Shown here piece after piece: positions 24,457 to 34,199 of a DNA stretch of 64,000 bases. Both the position numbers and the translations under genes were made by a program. Each line of letters begins with the position of its first letter. Position 1 is the stretch's first letter. The stretch spans positions 1-64,000 of the forward strand of contig CAWFAS010000005.1 in assembly GCA_963813895.1 (NCBI GenBank), read 5' to 3'. The notes beneath the pieces were generated by a model. That model was not told where the DNA came from. It did not search any database and worked only from the letters and a program-made list of their open reading frames with translations. Source of the DNA: DASZWJ01 sp963813895. Lineage in GTDB: Bacteria > Pseudomonadota > Gammaproteobacteria > JAURND01.

Positions 24457-25895
24457 TTGTGTGCTCCGGGTGTGCTGGGGACGGCGGCATCGTTCATCAT
24501 GGGCTGTGATTGATCGATTTTGCCCATCTCTGAGTCGTCCTGTTGCTGGGAATTAGCGTAATTGACGATGTTGGATAAAGTATCTGACATCATTTGCCTG
24601 CGCACCTGGGCAGAAAAGGTAATGGATTGGATATTTTTATCGAGTTGCACTATCGATTGATGCAACAATTTTTGCGCGGGTGCATTAGTTGCGATTACGG
24701 GCACCTGGCTGCCGGTCTGCAACAGATCCCGTGCAGTGAGTGCCTTATCCATCAAGCGCTGAACTGCAACTTCTTGCGCTAATTTGTTGATAAAAATTCC
24801 TAGCTGATTGGGATCCATACCTTGCAAGGTAGTAATAATCTGAGGGCTGACAACCAGATTATCCGCAGAAACAGCGGTTAAATTTTCCTTGGTAACTGGG
24901 GTATTTCCTACTACTAGATTCTGTAATTTGCTACGTAAGGTATCAAGGCAGTCGTTGTTGTTTTGTGTATTGCAAACGGTTGCCCAGGGTAATAAACCTC
25001 TTCCGGCTAGGCCGCCTTGAGCTTTTTTACAACTGTTGTCATTACACGTTGTGACTACCTGGTCGCCCAATACATTGGTAATCCAGTTCACAGCATCCTG
25101 GGGTGAAGCAAATTGGTTGGCCAAACCACTGTTGCTGGGTGCTGCTGCATCTGAAGTTAAATCACGGTTCAGCATGGCGTTGTAACCAGCTTTTATTGTA
25201 TCGGCGATCACACGGATGGGGGGCTGGGATTGGCCACCTGCACGTAAAGAACCATCGCTACTGCTTTTTCCTTGTACCCAGGCAACTCCATCATCACCTG
25301 CGTGCTCGGTAATATCGGAATTTGCCGTGTTAATATCTTCATCGCCAGTGGCGGTGAGTGATAAATGTTCTTTCCACATATCACCTACGGAAATCGTGCC
25401 CCAATCTTGATATGGATTTTTGCCTTGGGCGATTTGATTTTTGACAGCTTGACAAGATTTTAATGAAGCATCGATTTGGGTGTGCGCACTGACTAAAGCA
25501 TTGTTTAGCAGGTTATATAATGTGGGGTTGGCTTGAGCTAAAAAATACATCGGCATTTCGGTGATACTACCGGTAGCATTACTAATCAGGCTTTGCTCTA
25601 AATTGTTAACACTATCCTGTAAATTATTTAACGTATTTTGTATCGACACAGCTGGATTGAACATCCCGCATTGATTACCCAGCCCTAAATCAGCGCCAGC
25701 TAATAAGTTAATGGTTGAGGTATCTTGCACAGGCGGTAACGCATAATCGCTCCCACCACCAATTTTGTAATACAATGCATTATTATTGTTGCCAGTTGGG
25801 ATAATGGGGGAAGCGAAAATACTGGTGGTTAATGACAAACATAAACCCAAGAGTATTTGTTTTTGCCGGTTTTTATTACTGCGTATTGCCATCAT
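24453..25895 (-). CDS. ICE protein, PFL_4711 family (TIGR03755)
   Basis: This 480-residue exported protein has the signal peptide ILLGLCLSLTTSIFASP. The mature part has the family features GLGNQCGMFNPAVSIQNTL and SCQAVKNQIAQGKNPYQDW. A central RDLTSDAAAPSNSGLANQF section is followed by AGRGLLPWATVCN and the C-terminal KLAQEVAVQRLMDKALTARDLL. The role is a conserved but uncharacterised part of GI-type secretion systems. It lies between PFL_4710 and TraG, the standard order. Confidence 0.88.
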   Translation of the reverse strand: MMAIRSNKNRQKQILLGLCLSLTTSIFASPIIPTGNNNNALYYKIGGGSDYALPPVQDTSTINLLAGADLGLGNQCGMFNPAVSIQNTLNNLQDSVNNLEQSLISNATGSITEMPMYFLAQANPTLYNLLNNALVSAHTQIDASLKSCQAVKNQIAQGKNPYQDWGTISVGDMWKEHLSLTATGDEDINTANSDITEHAGDDGVAWVQGKSSSDGSLRAGGQSQPPIRVIADTIKAGYNAMLNRDLTSDAAAPSNSGLANQFASPQDAVNWITNVLGDQVVTTCNDNSCKKAQGGLAGRGLLPWATVCNTQNNNDCLDTLRSKLQNLVVGNTPVTKENLTAVSADNLVVSPQIITTLQGMDPNQLGIFINKLAQEVAVQRLMDKALTARDLLQTGSQVPVIATNAPAQKLLHQSIVQLDKNIQSITFSAQVRRQMMSDTLSNIVNYANSQQQDDSEMGKIDQSQPMMNDAAVPSTPGAHK

Positions 25896-25908
25896 GTGTT
25901 TGTTCTCC

Positions 25909-26886
25909 TCAATTCACCACGGTCTTACCGATATATTTTCCTTCACCTTGAATGCAGCCTTGATAGTGCCGCCATAAAATCCAGACATAACCTCCTTGGG
26001 CAGATTGTTCAAAACCTTCGCCATAGGAAGAAGATTTACCAAACATCTGGCAGCTAGTTTGCTGGATGGGGTATATCAACTGGAATTGGGTGTTATCGTT
26101 GTCTTCGGAAATAGCTGCTGCATCGCATTCCTGACCACAGTGTGTAGGTAAGGGTTGATAAATATGTGCCCAGGAATTTGGTGCTGTGAGTAAGTTACTT
26201 GCGCGCTGAGCAATCACGGCGGCGGCCTTGGCATCGTTAGTTGTTTCGACTTTACCTTCAAACGGAAAAGCGCCACCCCAGTTAATTGCACTGCCATTGC
26301 TACCTATGTAATGAGTGATATCTTCGATGACAGCATCTGCTTGTTCTGGTTCTGCCTGCGGGGGAAAACCGCGCCACAGAGCGCTATCCAGCATCGATTG
26401 AAAATACGGTTTTAGTGGTGTAGCGCTAGAGGGTAATAACATAGGAGTGCTGGGCAATATGGATACGGCTGGATTACCAATAATATCGACTTCTTTAAAA
26501 TACACATTTTGCTGTAATGGATTTTCAAATCCATGTTGACCGCCACCGGCTTTGGTGTGCGCAAGGGCGCTGATGATTTCTTTTTCTGCGATTGCACCTG
26601 CTTGGTCTAGCGTTTCATTGATCTCAAACCAAGGATTACCGCCGTTTTTATCGGTAGGCGGATTAAAACTACTGACCACCACATCAGGTAGGAAATGCGC
26701 GATATACGGTGTAGTCATTGTGACACCCGCATCGGTGAGCCAATAACAGACGCCTTTTATTTGATAATGCAGACATTGCGGTAATGCGGCCAAGGTGCTT
26801 TCAGTGATTGAGACACTGTTGATACTGCCAGCCAGTGCATTTAACGTATAACCTGCGATAAGAGGGAGCCAGAGGAATTTAGACAT
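25909..26886 (-). CDS. ICE protein, PFL_4710 family (TIGR03756), TraU-like
   Basis: This 325-residue exported protein has a short signal (LWLPLIAGYTLNALA), then SITESTLAALPQCLHYQIKGVCYWLT, a cysteine-containing opening typical of PFL_4710/TraU proteins, and later CGQECD and a C-terminal GGYVWILWRHYQGC. It is probably periplasmic with disulfides and acts in channel assembly or mating-pair formation. It overlaps the ATPase gene by 8 bp. Confidence 0.88.
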   Translation of the reverse strand: MSKFLWLPLIAGYTLNALAGSINSVSITESTLAALPQCLHYQIKGVCYWLTDAGVTMTTPYIAHFLPDVVVSSFNPPTDKNGGNPWFEINETLDQAGAIAEKEIISALAHTKAGGGQHGFENPLQQNVYFKEVDIIGNPAVSILPSTPMLLPSSATPLKPYFQSMLDSALWRGFPPQAEPEQADAVIEDITHYIGSNGSAINWGGAFPFEGKVETTNDAKAAAVIAQRASNLLTAPNSWAHIYQPLPTHCGQECDAAAISEDNDNTQFQLIYPIQQTSCQMFGKSSSYGEGFEQSAQGGYVWILWRHYQGCIQGEGKYIGKTVVN

Positions 26887-29656
26887 CGCTATATTCCTCC
26901 ATCGCTCCCAACATCCGTTGTTCAGCTAGATACTGAATTACTTGCAGTTCGGATAAATTTAACTGCTGCATCAATTGTCGACGTTGGTGTTTTTCATATT
27001 GTTCAGTGGCTGCCATAGCTAGATAAAGCGCAGGTGGGACATTGCGAAACAAACCTTGAGTTTTTGGGCTTAACAATACACCTTCGGTATATTTGCCTTT
27101 TTCTTTGCGGGCGGATAGAAACAGGATGCGTTGTTCTGCAGTCAAAACTTTAAAACGCTCTATCTGATCAATTTCATCGGGAGGGACAGCCAAACACATC
27201 CAAGTTTCAAACATCGGCAACATTTTGCGGGCTTCTTCTGCAAAGTCTCTAACGTTTTGCGTAGCAATCCAGATCCACCAACCCAGTTTGCGGCCCATTT
27301 TGGTTCCACGTGTTTCCATGGCAGCTAATAAGGGCAGCTTGCTAAAAATATGATTTTCATCCAGTACTGAAATCAAGGGACGGTTGCTGTACTGGTTGGC
27401 TTCAGCCAGCGTCTGAATTTTGCCGAACACGCCACAGAAAGCGATAGAACGCTGCGCTTCATAACCTTCTTGCGCAAATAAGCCAAAATCAACAACGGTA
27501 ATATCAGCAGTGGGCCAGGGATTGCCGGGAGTATTAAAAAATTCGCTGGATACCGGATCCCGAATAAAATAACGCAGACTATCTGCCATTTCCCGTCCGC
27601 GGCGAATCTTGTCAGCATCGCGCTCCGGATTGAGTTCCAAAATTAACCGTTCAAAAGCATCGACGATATCTGAAGCAATCATTTGCGGTCGGCCAGAGGC
27701 TTTGACGGTTTCGGCAGCAAGAATGATTGCATCCATAATTAACATTCGATCACTTCGTCTGATGCGATCTTCTTCTTTTTTCTCACCGCCGGTGATCATG
27801 ATGAGTGCGGCTAATACCATGTCGCCTAGTATATCGCGGCTATCATCGTCGATTTCGCTATTTTCCGGCTGGGTACTTTTTTCTAATTCTTTAGCGATTC
27901 TTGCATCAGCTTTCGCTAGCCATTGCTCACGTTGTGTTTTTTCCAATGTAGCAATCTGGTCTAATACTTTTAATCCTTCGGCAAAAGGGTTCAGGGGTAC
28001 TGGATTCTTGGGATCAATTTTGACTTTGTGTACTTGCAAGCCCAGGCTCTGACAATAATCTGCCAGCAAATCAAAAGAACCGCCGGCATCAATGATAAAA
28101 AAGCGTGGATTATAAAGCGCCAAATTATGCATGATGAGGTAATTTAGCGTGTTGGATTTACCCGTGCCGGTTTCACCTAGAAGTAAAAAATGTGCATTCT
28201 TGGTTCGATCTTGCAGAATGTCATAAAACCACGGCTCGCCACCACGGTTGAACATCAACATGCCAGGGTTTTCGCTGCCGCGGCTTCTGCCATACACCGG
28301 TAATAATTTGGCGATATCGCTTAATAGTAAATAACGCGAACGATAAGTGTTTTTCTTATCGAAATGAAAATCATAGCCCATAGGTAGATAACGTAAGTAA
28401 GCATCTACCGGATAGAGTTCATCGTCAGTAATGACTTTAAAGCCGTTGCTGTTGAGTAATACTTCCGTATGCGCTTCACGCTCATGCAACTGATCAACAG
28501 TTTCGCCTTGGATGTAAACGGCCATCATTGTGGGTAACAGATAATCACCATTAGCAATAGCTTGCTCGGCCTCTTCTATTTCACCTTTAACTTTCATCGC
28601 CAGGGCATGTCTGCCGACGGCGCTATCATGGATCAGCTTTAAATGCAGCTCCACTTCGCTTTGAGCCTGGAACACAATGCTGAGGGAAAATACGCTACCC
28701 TCTGGCAAGTGATCAATGAGATTGAAAACTTTGTCATCGGTGCCTCTTTTGCGTTCTGCGGTTAAATGGCCAATGGCAGGTTCGCTGCTTAAATTTTGGA
28801 TGGTGATGACTTTGTGAGGGCGGTTATCAAACTGCCACCCTTCTTCAAAAGATTCAGGGGCAGAAAAAAACAGTTGTTCTGACAGATCCCAGCCGAAGGG
28901 TTTTTCTTTATCTTTAGGAAATTCGATCTGTGATAATAATTTGGTTACATTACCTGCCGTTTGTTTGGGGCATGGGTTAAACCAGGGCATTAACCAGCGA
29001 TAAAAAGCCTCACCCGTCAGTCGCTTTACACCTAATCCGCAGGCACGCCATTGTTCGGCGAGTTTGCGCGAGATGTTCTGAATAGCCTCTAAACCACTGC
29101 GTCGTTGATTTTTATCATGGGTAGTATCATTGCGACGATACAGGACGGCATAAACTTTTAGGATTCCACCACGGAAAATCTGTTGGGTAACCTGCTGGTC
29201 GAAAAACACACCACCGGGGCGGGTAACGTAATCGATATGTTTTTGCAGTGTTTCCAAATGGGCTTGTACGAGCGGTTCATTGTGGCGTTCTGCAGGAATA
29301 GCTTGTTTTATTTTTTCCATTACGGGTGATAAGTCTTGTTCCCGTTGTACGAAAAGTTGCAATATCCAGGGATTAGTTTTTTCGCAGGGAATGGCATTTT
29401 GCAATGCATCTTGTAATGATTTAGCAATCGCTTCCATCATGGCTTGCGGGCGCGCCTCGCAGGCTATGGGTGTGATGCGAAAACAGACGGCCAGGCTTTG
29501 GTTGTCTTCCAGTAAAAAGACTTTGTGCCTTTCATTATAATCACGCCACGGAAGACTAGCAGCAATGGATGGCCTCTTTTGATAGCCGCGCGCAATATCG
29601 CTGTTTTTGACAACAGGTGGTGTTGCTATGGATTTTTTGCCCCAAAGTCCCATCAT
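26879..29656 (-). CDS. traC: Conjugative transfer ATPase, VirB4/TraC type (PFL_4706, TIGR03744)
   Basis: This 925-residue cytoplasmic ATPase powers assembly of the secretion channel. The N-terminal half is the TraC-type partner domain. Walker A is LLLGETGTGKSNTLNYL near residue 490, followed by FFIIDAGGSFDLL; the Walker B-like box is LISVLDENHIF and the motor motif follows in WWIWIATQNVRDF. Full length, no lesions. It overlaps genes on both sides by 4-8 bp. Confidence 0.94.
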   Translation of the reverse strand: MMGLWGKKSIATPPVVKNSDIARGYQKRPSIAASLPWRDYNERHKVFLLEDNQSLAVCFRITPIACEARPQAMMEAIAKSLQDALQNAIPCEKTNPWILQLFVQREQDLSPVMEKIKQAIPAERHNEPLVQAHLETLQKHIDYVTRPGGVFFDQQVTQQIFRGGILKVYAVLYRRNDTTHDKNQRRSGLEAIQNISRKLAEQWRACGLGVKRLTGEAFYRWLMPWFNPCPKQTAGNVTKLLSQIEFPKDKEKPFGWDLSEQLFFSAPESFEEGWQFDNRPHKVITIQNLSSEPAIGHLTAERKRGTDDKVFNLIDHLPEGSVFSLSIVFQAQSEVELHLKLIHDSAVGRHALAMKVKGEIEEAEQAIANGDYLLPTMMAVYIQGETVDQLHEREAHTEVLLNSNGFKVITDDELYPVDAYLRYLPMGYDFHFDKKNTYRSRYLLLSDIAKLLPVYGRSRGSENPGMLMFNRGGEPWFYDILQDRTKNAHFLLLGETGTGKSNTLNYLIMHNLALYNPRFFIIDAGGSFDLLADYCQSLGLQVHKVKIDPKNPVPLNPFAEGLKVLDQIATLEKTQREQWLAKADARIAKELEKSTQPENSEIDDDSRDILGDMVLAALIMITGGEKKEEDRIRRSDRMLIMDAIILAAETVKASGRPQMIASDIVDAFERLILELNPERDADKIRRGREMADSLRYFIRDPVSSEFFNTPGNPWPTADITVVDFGLFAQEGYEAQRSIAFCGVFGKIQTLAEANQYSNRPLISVLDENHIFSKLPLLAAMETRGTKMGRKLGWWIWIATQNVRDFAEEARKMLPMFETWMCLAVPPDEIDQIERFKVLTAEQRILFLSARKEKGKYTEGVLLSPKTQGLFRNVPPALYLAMAATEQYEKHQRRQLMQQLNLSELQVIQYLAEQRMLGAMEEYSDV

Positions 29657-30099
29657 GATGATTCTCTTGCAGTTTCCTGTGGTAATGCGTAGTGGTCGCG
29701 AGGGTAAGCGTTAAATACTGTGCTATACCCGGGAATCGGAATTTCAGATTCGCCCGTCAGGTGTGGATAGACGTACATTTTCAATTCTGGGTTGGGCAGT
29801 TTTTGAAAAATATTGTCACTCACCTGGGTTTTAGTTTTTCGCGTAGATGGCCTAGTTTGTGCTTTAGCCGTACTACGAATATCGGGTAACGCGTCTTCAC
29901 CGCTATTATTTGAGCTATCAATTACAGCAGGGGATGTAGCAGTTAACGGCGTATTAATTTTCGGTTGTGCTACGCCCATGCTGTCATACACCTGCTCCAT
30001 AGTTGGCCCCGTTTGCGGCACGACATTGCCACGCATATTGCTGCAACCGGTTAAACTAATCGAGGCGGTGAAAAACGTTAGAATCAAAAGGATGCGCAT
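29653..30099 (-). CDS. Conjugative transfer lipoprotein (TIGR03751)
   Basis: This protein has 148 residues from the ATG at 30099, chosen because the lipoprotein signal starts there (MRILLILTFFTASISLTGCS) and GGGAG lies upstream. The lipobox is LTGC. Family features are GPTMEQVYDSMG and a C-terminal YVYPHLTGESEIPIPGYSTVF. It likely anchors the outer-membrane part of the channel. It overlaps the TIGR03752 gene by 44 bp. Confidence 0.88.
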   Translation of the reverse strand: MRILLILTFFTASISLTGCSNMRGNVVPQTGPTMEQVYDSMGVAQPKINTPLTATSPAVIDSSNNSGEDALPDIRSTAKAQTRPSTRKTKTQVSDNIFQKLPNPELKMYVYPHLTGESEIPIPGYSTVFNAYPRDHYALPQETARESS

Positions 30100-31333
30100 A
30101 AACAATTTTTCTCCCTTCAGGGTCATAATCAATTTGAATTTGTTTGGCAAAATTCACGACAATCATTTGTGGCGTGCCATCGGTTTTCACTGTGGGCACA
30201 AACACCGCATCAAAACTATTTTCCTCACGGTCATGCCACCATTGCTGAACTTGGCCAGCAGCATTACTCATCGCTTGACCGGCCACATAAGCGCCTGGCG
30301 ATCCTGTCACGCTTGATGTGTTGGTGCCGACAATAGTGCTCTGCGAACTGGTCTGTGATTGGGCATAGGCATTGGCGGCTCCTTGAGCCGCCCCGAGTGC
30401 GATATTGATGCCTAAATAGGTCGGCGCATTGGTGATGAGTTTGCCGCGAATCGCTGGATTACCGCGTTCGTCTGATAAATAGCCTAAGGCGTTATTTTTG
30501 CTGTAATGGCCGATATCATTATCGTTGGAGCTGGTGGTGGAAATAGTGCCGTCAGCAAATACAAATGTGAGTGATGTCACCCATCCGCGGGTGCTTTCTA
30601 AATTCAGATCGCCTTCGGTGTAGCCGCTGACGATCATTTGTCTTAAGTTCGGCACACGCAAACCGTTAGCAGCTAACGTATTATCGGAAAATACAATTTT
30701 GAATGGATACGGATCTGTCACGACCCCTTTCACAGGAATTCTACCCACCAACGGTGTCATTAGGCGGTCTTCTACAGCGGTCGCATTGGGTGGGATGGTA
30801 TAAAAAGGTATGGGTGGGGGTTTTTTATTATTGGTTGCTTCAGCATTATTTTTTTCCTTTTCTTGCGCACGTCGAGCTTGTTCTTTAGGGTCGGTTAAGG
30901 TGTCTGCTAATTCCGGTATGGTGGTAATGGGTTGCGGCACATTGTCTGAATTAACCGGATAATTGACACTATTTATGGGTTTAATTTTTTGCACTTGGTC
31001 TTTGAGTTCAGCCACTTGCTGAGATAAATCGCCAGTTGTTTTATCTTTTTTGCCTTGCAGCTTCGCCAATAATTGCTGATTCTGTTGTATGGTTTCATTG
31101 TTTTTGACTACGGAGTTGACCTGTTGTTGTGTTGCCGATAATTGTGCCGTTAGGGTATCTAACGATTCAGCCGCACTGTCTTGTGATGCAGTGTTTTTTG
31201 CATTTTTAGGCGTTGTGATTAATGGAACCGATTTTTTATCGTGATGGCTGACCGAGAAGAAAGCCACTACCAATAACAAGACAATGATGGGTGCAGCAAA
31301 TTTTAATAACCCGTTAGTTTTATGCGCTGCCAT
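30056..31333 (-). CDS. ICE protein, PFL_4705 family (TIGR03752), TraB-like
   Basis: This protein has 425 residues from the ATG at 31333 (MAAHKTNGLLKF), just after the upstream stop; a frame to 31357 exists. It has one membrane anchor (APIIVLLLVVAFFSV), a long Gln-rich coiled coil (TAQLSATQQQVNSVVKNNET), then a proline-rich linker and a folded domain with GRIPVKGVVTDPYPFKIVF and GVTSLTFVFADG-type strands (VTSLTFVFADGTIST). This is the TraB/VirB10-like layout that spans the periplasm. Confidence 0.87.
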   Translation of the reverse strand: MAAHKTNGLLKFAAPIIVLLLVVAFFSVSHHDKKSVPLITTPKNAKNTASQDSAAESLDTLTAQLSATQQQVNSVVKNNETIQQNQQLLAKLQGKKDKTTGDLSQQVAELKDQVQKIKPINSVNYPVNSDNVPQPITTIPELADTLTDPKEQARRAQEKEKNNAEATNNKKPPPIPFYTIPPNATAVEDRLMTPLVGRIPVKGVVTDPYPFKIVFSDNTLAANGLRVPNLRQMIVSGYTEGDLNLESTRGWVTSLTFVFADGTISTTSSNDNDIGHYSKNNALGYLSDERGNPAIRGKLITNAPTYLGINIALGAAQGAANAYAQSQTSSQSTIVGTNTSSVTGSPGAYVAGQAMSNAAGQVQQWWHDREENSFDAVFVPTVKTDGTPQMIVVNFAKQIQIDYDPEGRKIVYAHPFDSNVFHRLD

Positions 31334-32219
31334 GACAGACTCCCAACACATCGCCAAACGGTTTAGTGGAAATTAAAAATAAAGTGGTACTGTCACCCGG
31401 TTTTTGACCTGCAGGTTTTAAATGAATGCGTGGATACAGTGTGGCTGCCTGCCAATCACCGCAAAAATCCCTGGCTATTAATGTAGTGTCATGGGGATAT
31501 TTATTGCGCAGTTCTACTGCAGTAACGTATAACCCATTGAGTAGCCAGGAGGCTTCAGGATGCGCTAATACTTTGTCGCCATAAACTAAATCCGTTACCC
31601 AGGATGTGGTATGCATTGGCGTGCGGGTAAATTCCAGATCTTGATTTAATAACCGTTGCGGTGCATACAACTGCTGCCAGGCAAAACGGATAGCATTGAC
31701 ATAATCATCAGCTGAAATGGTTTGCATATTGTTACCCGTTGTTGGATTATTTGCCGTACCCTTGATTTGTTGTTTAGCCACTGCTATTGATGTAGTCTTT
31801 TCATTTTTAGGTAAAGAAATCATGCGCGTATTGGCTGACGCCTGATTGTCAGTTGCAATATCCAGCAAAATAATTTGCTGCGAATTTTTTAAGGTCACAT
31901 ACAATCGCGTCTTGGCGAAGGCCTGATGCGCAGTCAAATATAAATTTTGCTCATTGTTGATGATGCGTAGTTGGTCAGTAGTTAAACTGCCGTTTAAATC
32001 GGCCTGAACGGGTTCAGGAAATATCAACCGCTTTTCTTTATCAACAGGTAGCGCAACGAAAATAGGATCACCCTTCCAAATCAGTGGGGCATTATCATCA
32101 TCCGCGGGTAAATACTGCTGCAACTTCTGTATCTGGTTATCAGACAACGGTAATGTTGTGGCTGAAAACGCGGACAAACCTACACTAAATATTAATAGAG
32201 ACATCAATAACCGTTTCAC
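31320..32219 (-). CDS. ICE protein, PFL_4704 family (TIGR03749), TraK-like
   Basis: This 299-residue exported protein has the signal MKRLLMSLLIFSVGLSAFSA. The mature part begins WKGDPIFVALPVDKEKRLIFPEPV, which resembles VirB9/TraK secretins in strand pattern, and ends SLISTKPFGDVLGVC-like (LFLISTKPFGDVLGVC). It is a periplasmic part of the core complex, partner of the PFL_4705 protein downstream. It overlaps that gene by 14 bp. Confidence 0.87.
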   Translation of the reverse strand: MKRLLMSLLIFSVGLSAFSATTLPLSDNQIQKLQQYLPADDDNAPLIWKGDPIFVALPVDKEKRLIFPEPVQADLNGSLTTDQLRIINNEQNLYLTAHQAFAKTRLYVTLKNSQQIILLDIATDNQASANTRMISLPKNEKTTSIAVAKQQIKGTANNPTTGNNMQTISADDYVNAIRFAWQQLYAPQRLLNQDLEFTRTPMHTTSWVTDLVYGDKVLAHPEASWLLNGLYVTAVELRNKYPHDTTLIARDFCGDWQAATLYPRIHLKPAGQKPGDSTTLFLISTKPFGDVLGVCHGSA

Positions 32220-32229
32220 TTGCTATCTC

Positions 32230-32856
32230 CTATATGTACGTCTTTAAGCGTTGCGGTGGTGCGATAAACCCGCTAATTGCTAACCCATAAGGGTTTAAGC
32301 TGTTGGATACATCATGCCGAATCACTTTAAGCGGATATAAAATCTCCACGTCTTTTACCAGTTGGTTATTTTTGTATTCCATCAACCGGACTTTGAGATC
32401 GACTTCCCAAGCATCTCTGCTTAATTTTTTGACAACTGTGGCATCAAAAGCACTACCCGATGCACCTTGAATAAATCGCTGGCGCTGAATTTGCCCGCCG
32501 GTCAATAAATCTTTGTATTCTTGTAAAAGTTCAGCTTGAAATTCGGGTGTTAAATAAGCTGAATAACTATGAAGATTTTTTTGGTAGTTTTTACTGCCGT
32601 CGTCTGGCCAGTAATTCAATTCTTGCCAGACTTCATAAGTAAAACTGTAAATTAAGGGTGCCGGAATTTCGCTGACATTAATCGTTGCGCCATTAGAAAT
32701 ATCGGGCGGTACATAAATTCGTAATCGTGACGGTGCGGTCATCCATCCGACACAAAACAAGGCACATAACAGGAATAAGAGAACAATGAATCGGCCTTGC
32801 GCATGAATTAACGCTCGGTCACGATCTTCTTTTTTCCAGGCATTAAACAGCATCAC
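32230..32856 (-). CDS. ICE protein, PFL_4703 family (TIGR03746), TraE-like
   Basis: This 208-residue protein has one N-terminal membrane segment (IVLLFLLCALFCVGWMTA), then APSRLRIYVPPDISNGA and FTYEVWQELNYWPDDGSKNY, the family hallmark, ending LKVIRHDVSNSLNPYGLAI. It resembles VirB8/TraE in topology and is thought to be an inner-membrane scaffold. It overlaps the next gene upstream by 4 bp. Confidence 0.9.
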   Translation of the reverse strand: MMLFNAWKKEDRDRALIHAQGRFIVLLFLLCALFCVGWMTAPSRLRIYVPPDISNGATINVSEIPAPLIYSFTYEVWQELNYWPDDGSKNYQKNLHSYSAYLTPEFQAELLQEYKDLLTGGQIQRQRFIQGASGSAFDATVVKKLSRDAWEVDLKVRLMEYKNNQLVKDVEILYPLKVIRHDVSNSLNPYGLAISGFIAPPQRLKTYI

Positions 32857-33200
32857 GATTCTCTCCTAACTGACCACCGCCCATTGCGGGTAATAAGCCG
32901 GGTTTTCCAGATAAAACTTAATATAGAGGTCCCCAGCTTTTTAAAAAATAATTGCCGATAATAACCATAGGGTTTGCCGTATTTTAGCCGTTGCAAGCGG
33001 CCTAATAAAAAACGGGTAGCATGGACTAATGAGATCAGAATTAATGCACAACCGATGGACGCATAGCCTATGAACAACCAGGTCAATAATGAAAATAAGA
33101 AACCACCTAGTACCAGATAAGAACAACTGACCACCAGTAACTCAAATAACGTGCAGTCTTTATAGATAGGCATTTTGTAATTGACGTGGTTGAGCAGCAT
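32853..33200 (-). CDS. Conjugative transfer membrane protein (TIGR03750), TraL-like
   Basis: This 115-residue protein starts at an ATG preceded by AAGGAGAGTAATCACC. Two membrane segments (LLVVSCSYLVLGGFLFSLLTW and GYASIGCALILISLV) are followed by a basic tail with KYGKPYGYYRQ, a phrase typical of the family. Likely VirB3/TraL equivalent. Fourth of a run of small membrane proteins. Confidence 0.87.
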   Translation of the reverse strand: MLLNHVNYKMPIYKDCTLFELLVVSCSYLVLGGFLFSLLTWLFIGYASIGCALILISLVHATRFLLGRLQRLKYGKPYGYYRQLFFKKLGTSILSFIWKTRLITRNGRWSVRRES

Positions 33201-33214
33201 GGTGATTACTCTCC

Positions 33215-33574
33215 TTAACTGGTTTGAATAATCTGATAACCTGCATAGAGCAAACCCGCACCAATGGCAGCGGCTGCTACCGCAACAGCGGAGTGTTTAA
33301 AAAAATGTCCTAAGTCCTGTCTTTCCTGTGCAGAATGGTAGGCTTTGAAAATACCAAAAGCGGCCCCTGCTACAATCATCGCGCCCAGCGCTATCAAGGC
33401 ATAGCTCAAGGTTTTGTAAGCAAGGCTTCCGCCAACATCAATCCAGTCATTAGTGCCATCGGCCACGTCAGCGTCGGGTGGTTGCGGAAGAACAGCTAAA
33501 CAAGGCAATGACGCCAAATAGATTCCACACATTAAAAAACCGTTTTTTATTTTGGATAAACTGCGTTTAAACAT
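33215..33574 (-). CDS. ICE membrane protein (TIGR03745), pilin-like
   Basis: This 119-residue protein has a signal sequence (CGIYLASLPCLA) and then DVADGTNDWIDVGGSLAYKTLSY with two hydrophobic segments (ALIALGAMIVAGAAFGIF and AVAVAAAAIGAGLLYAGY). The layout is that of VirB2-type pilins and of the TIGR03745 family. Probably the pilus subunit or a related structural component. Confidence 0.87.
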   Translation of the reverse strand: MFKRSLSKIKNGFLMCGIYLASLPCLAVLPQPPDADVADGTNDWIDVGGSLAYKTLSYALIALGAMIVAGAAFGIFKAYHSAQERQDLGHFFKHSAVAVAAAAIGAGLLYAGYQIIQTS

Positions 33575-33590
33575 ACGTTACTCCTGAAAT

Positions 33591-33833
33591 TTAAGGGATA
33601 AATACCAATGCCACGGCAATGGCGACAATAAATAAAATACGTAATGCCTGGCGTTGGGTATCGTACAAATCCACATCGTGATGACGGAAATGGTGGATTT
33701 TGCTGTAAACACAGGCTGCCGCCCAAACAAATACCAAGGTCAATAAAATACTGCGCACTGTTAAACTGAGTTCACTGGCTGATACACCGGCTGCTACTTG
33801 TAATGCCTCAATTGCGCTGGACGTTGCAGTCAT
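33591..33833 (-). CDS. ICE membrane protein, PFL_4701 family (TIGR03758)
   Basis: This 80-residue protein has ALQVAAGVSASELSLTVRSI followed by LTLVFVWAAACVYSKIHHF and a second hydrophobic end (LFIVAIAVALVFIP). It has the standard length and position, between RAQPRD and TIGR03745. It overlaps the RAQPRD stop by 4 bp. Role in the channel unknown. Confidence 0.85.
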   Translation of the reverse strand: MTATSSAIEALQVAAGVSASELSLTVRSILLTLVFVWAAACVYSKIHHFRHHDVDLYDTQRQALRILFIVAIAVALVFIP

Positions 33834-34189
33834 GAATGGGAATCCTGTGAGAGATTATTTTTGTCTAGGTAATCTCCGCGAATCACATTCAATGCTCTTG
33901 GTTCAACAGTTGTGTGATCCAGCTTTTGTCGGATCCCAGCTTTGATAGCCTGTACATCTTCTAATAATCCATTGTGCAGCTGTCCTTTAGCATCGTGCCA
34001 AGCGGTATAATGAAACTGAATGCGTAAATTTTTCGGCTGCTCTCGTTCTGCTGCTAAAATCAGCGGGGTCATGGCATTAAGCTGATTGAGCAGTTGCACC
34101 AAATAGCTACGTTCTTGTTCTGGTGAGGCAAAGGCACTACTGACCGCACAACACAGAGTGAATATCAGAATTTTGCTGATTTGTTTCAC
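33830..34189 (-). CDS. RAQPRD family ICE protein (TIGR01690)
   Basis: This 119-residue exported protein has signal sequence ISKILIFTLCCAVSSAFA, then ERSYLVQLLNQLNAMTPLILAAE. The family signature Arg-Ala-Gln-Pro-Arg-Asp region is diverged (REQPKNLRIQFHYTAWHDA). It has the usual position between TIGR03747 and TIGR03758. Periplasmic, unknown role. Confidence 0.85.
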   Translation of the reverse strand: MKQISKILIFTLCCAVSSAFASPEQERSYLVQLLNQLNAMTPLILAAEREQPKNLRIQFHYTAWHDAKGQLHNGLLEDVQAIKAGIRQKLDHTTVEPRALNVIRGDYLDKNNLSQDSHS

Positions 34190-34199
34190 AACCTACCTC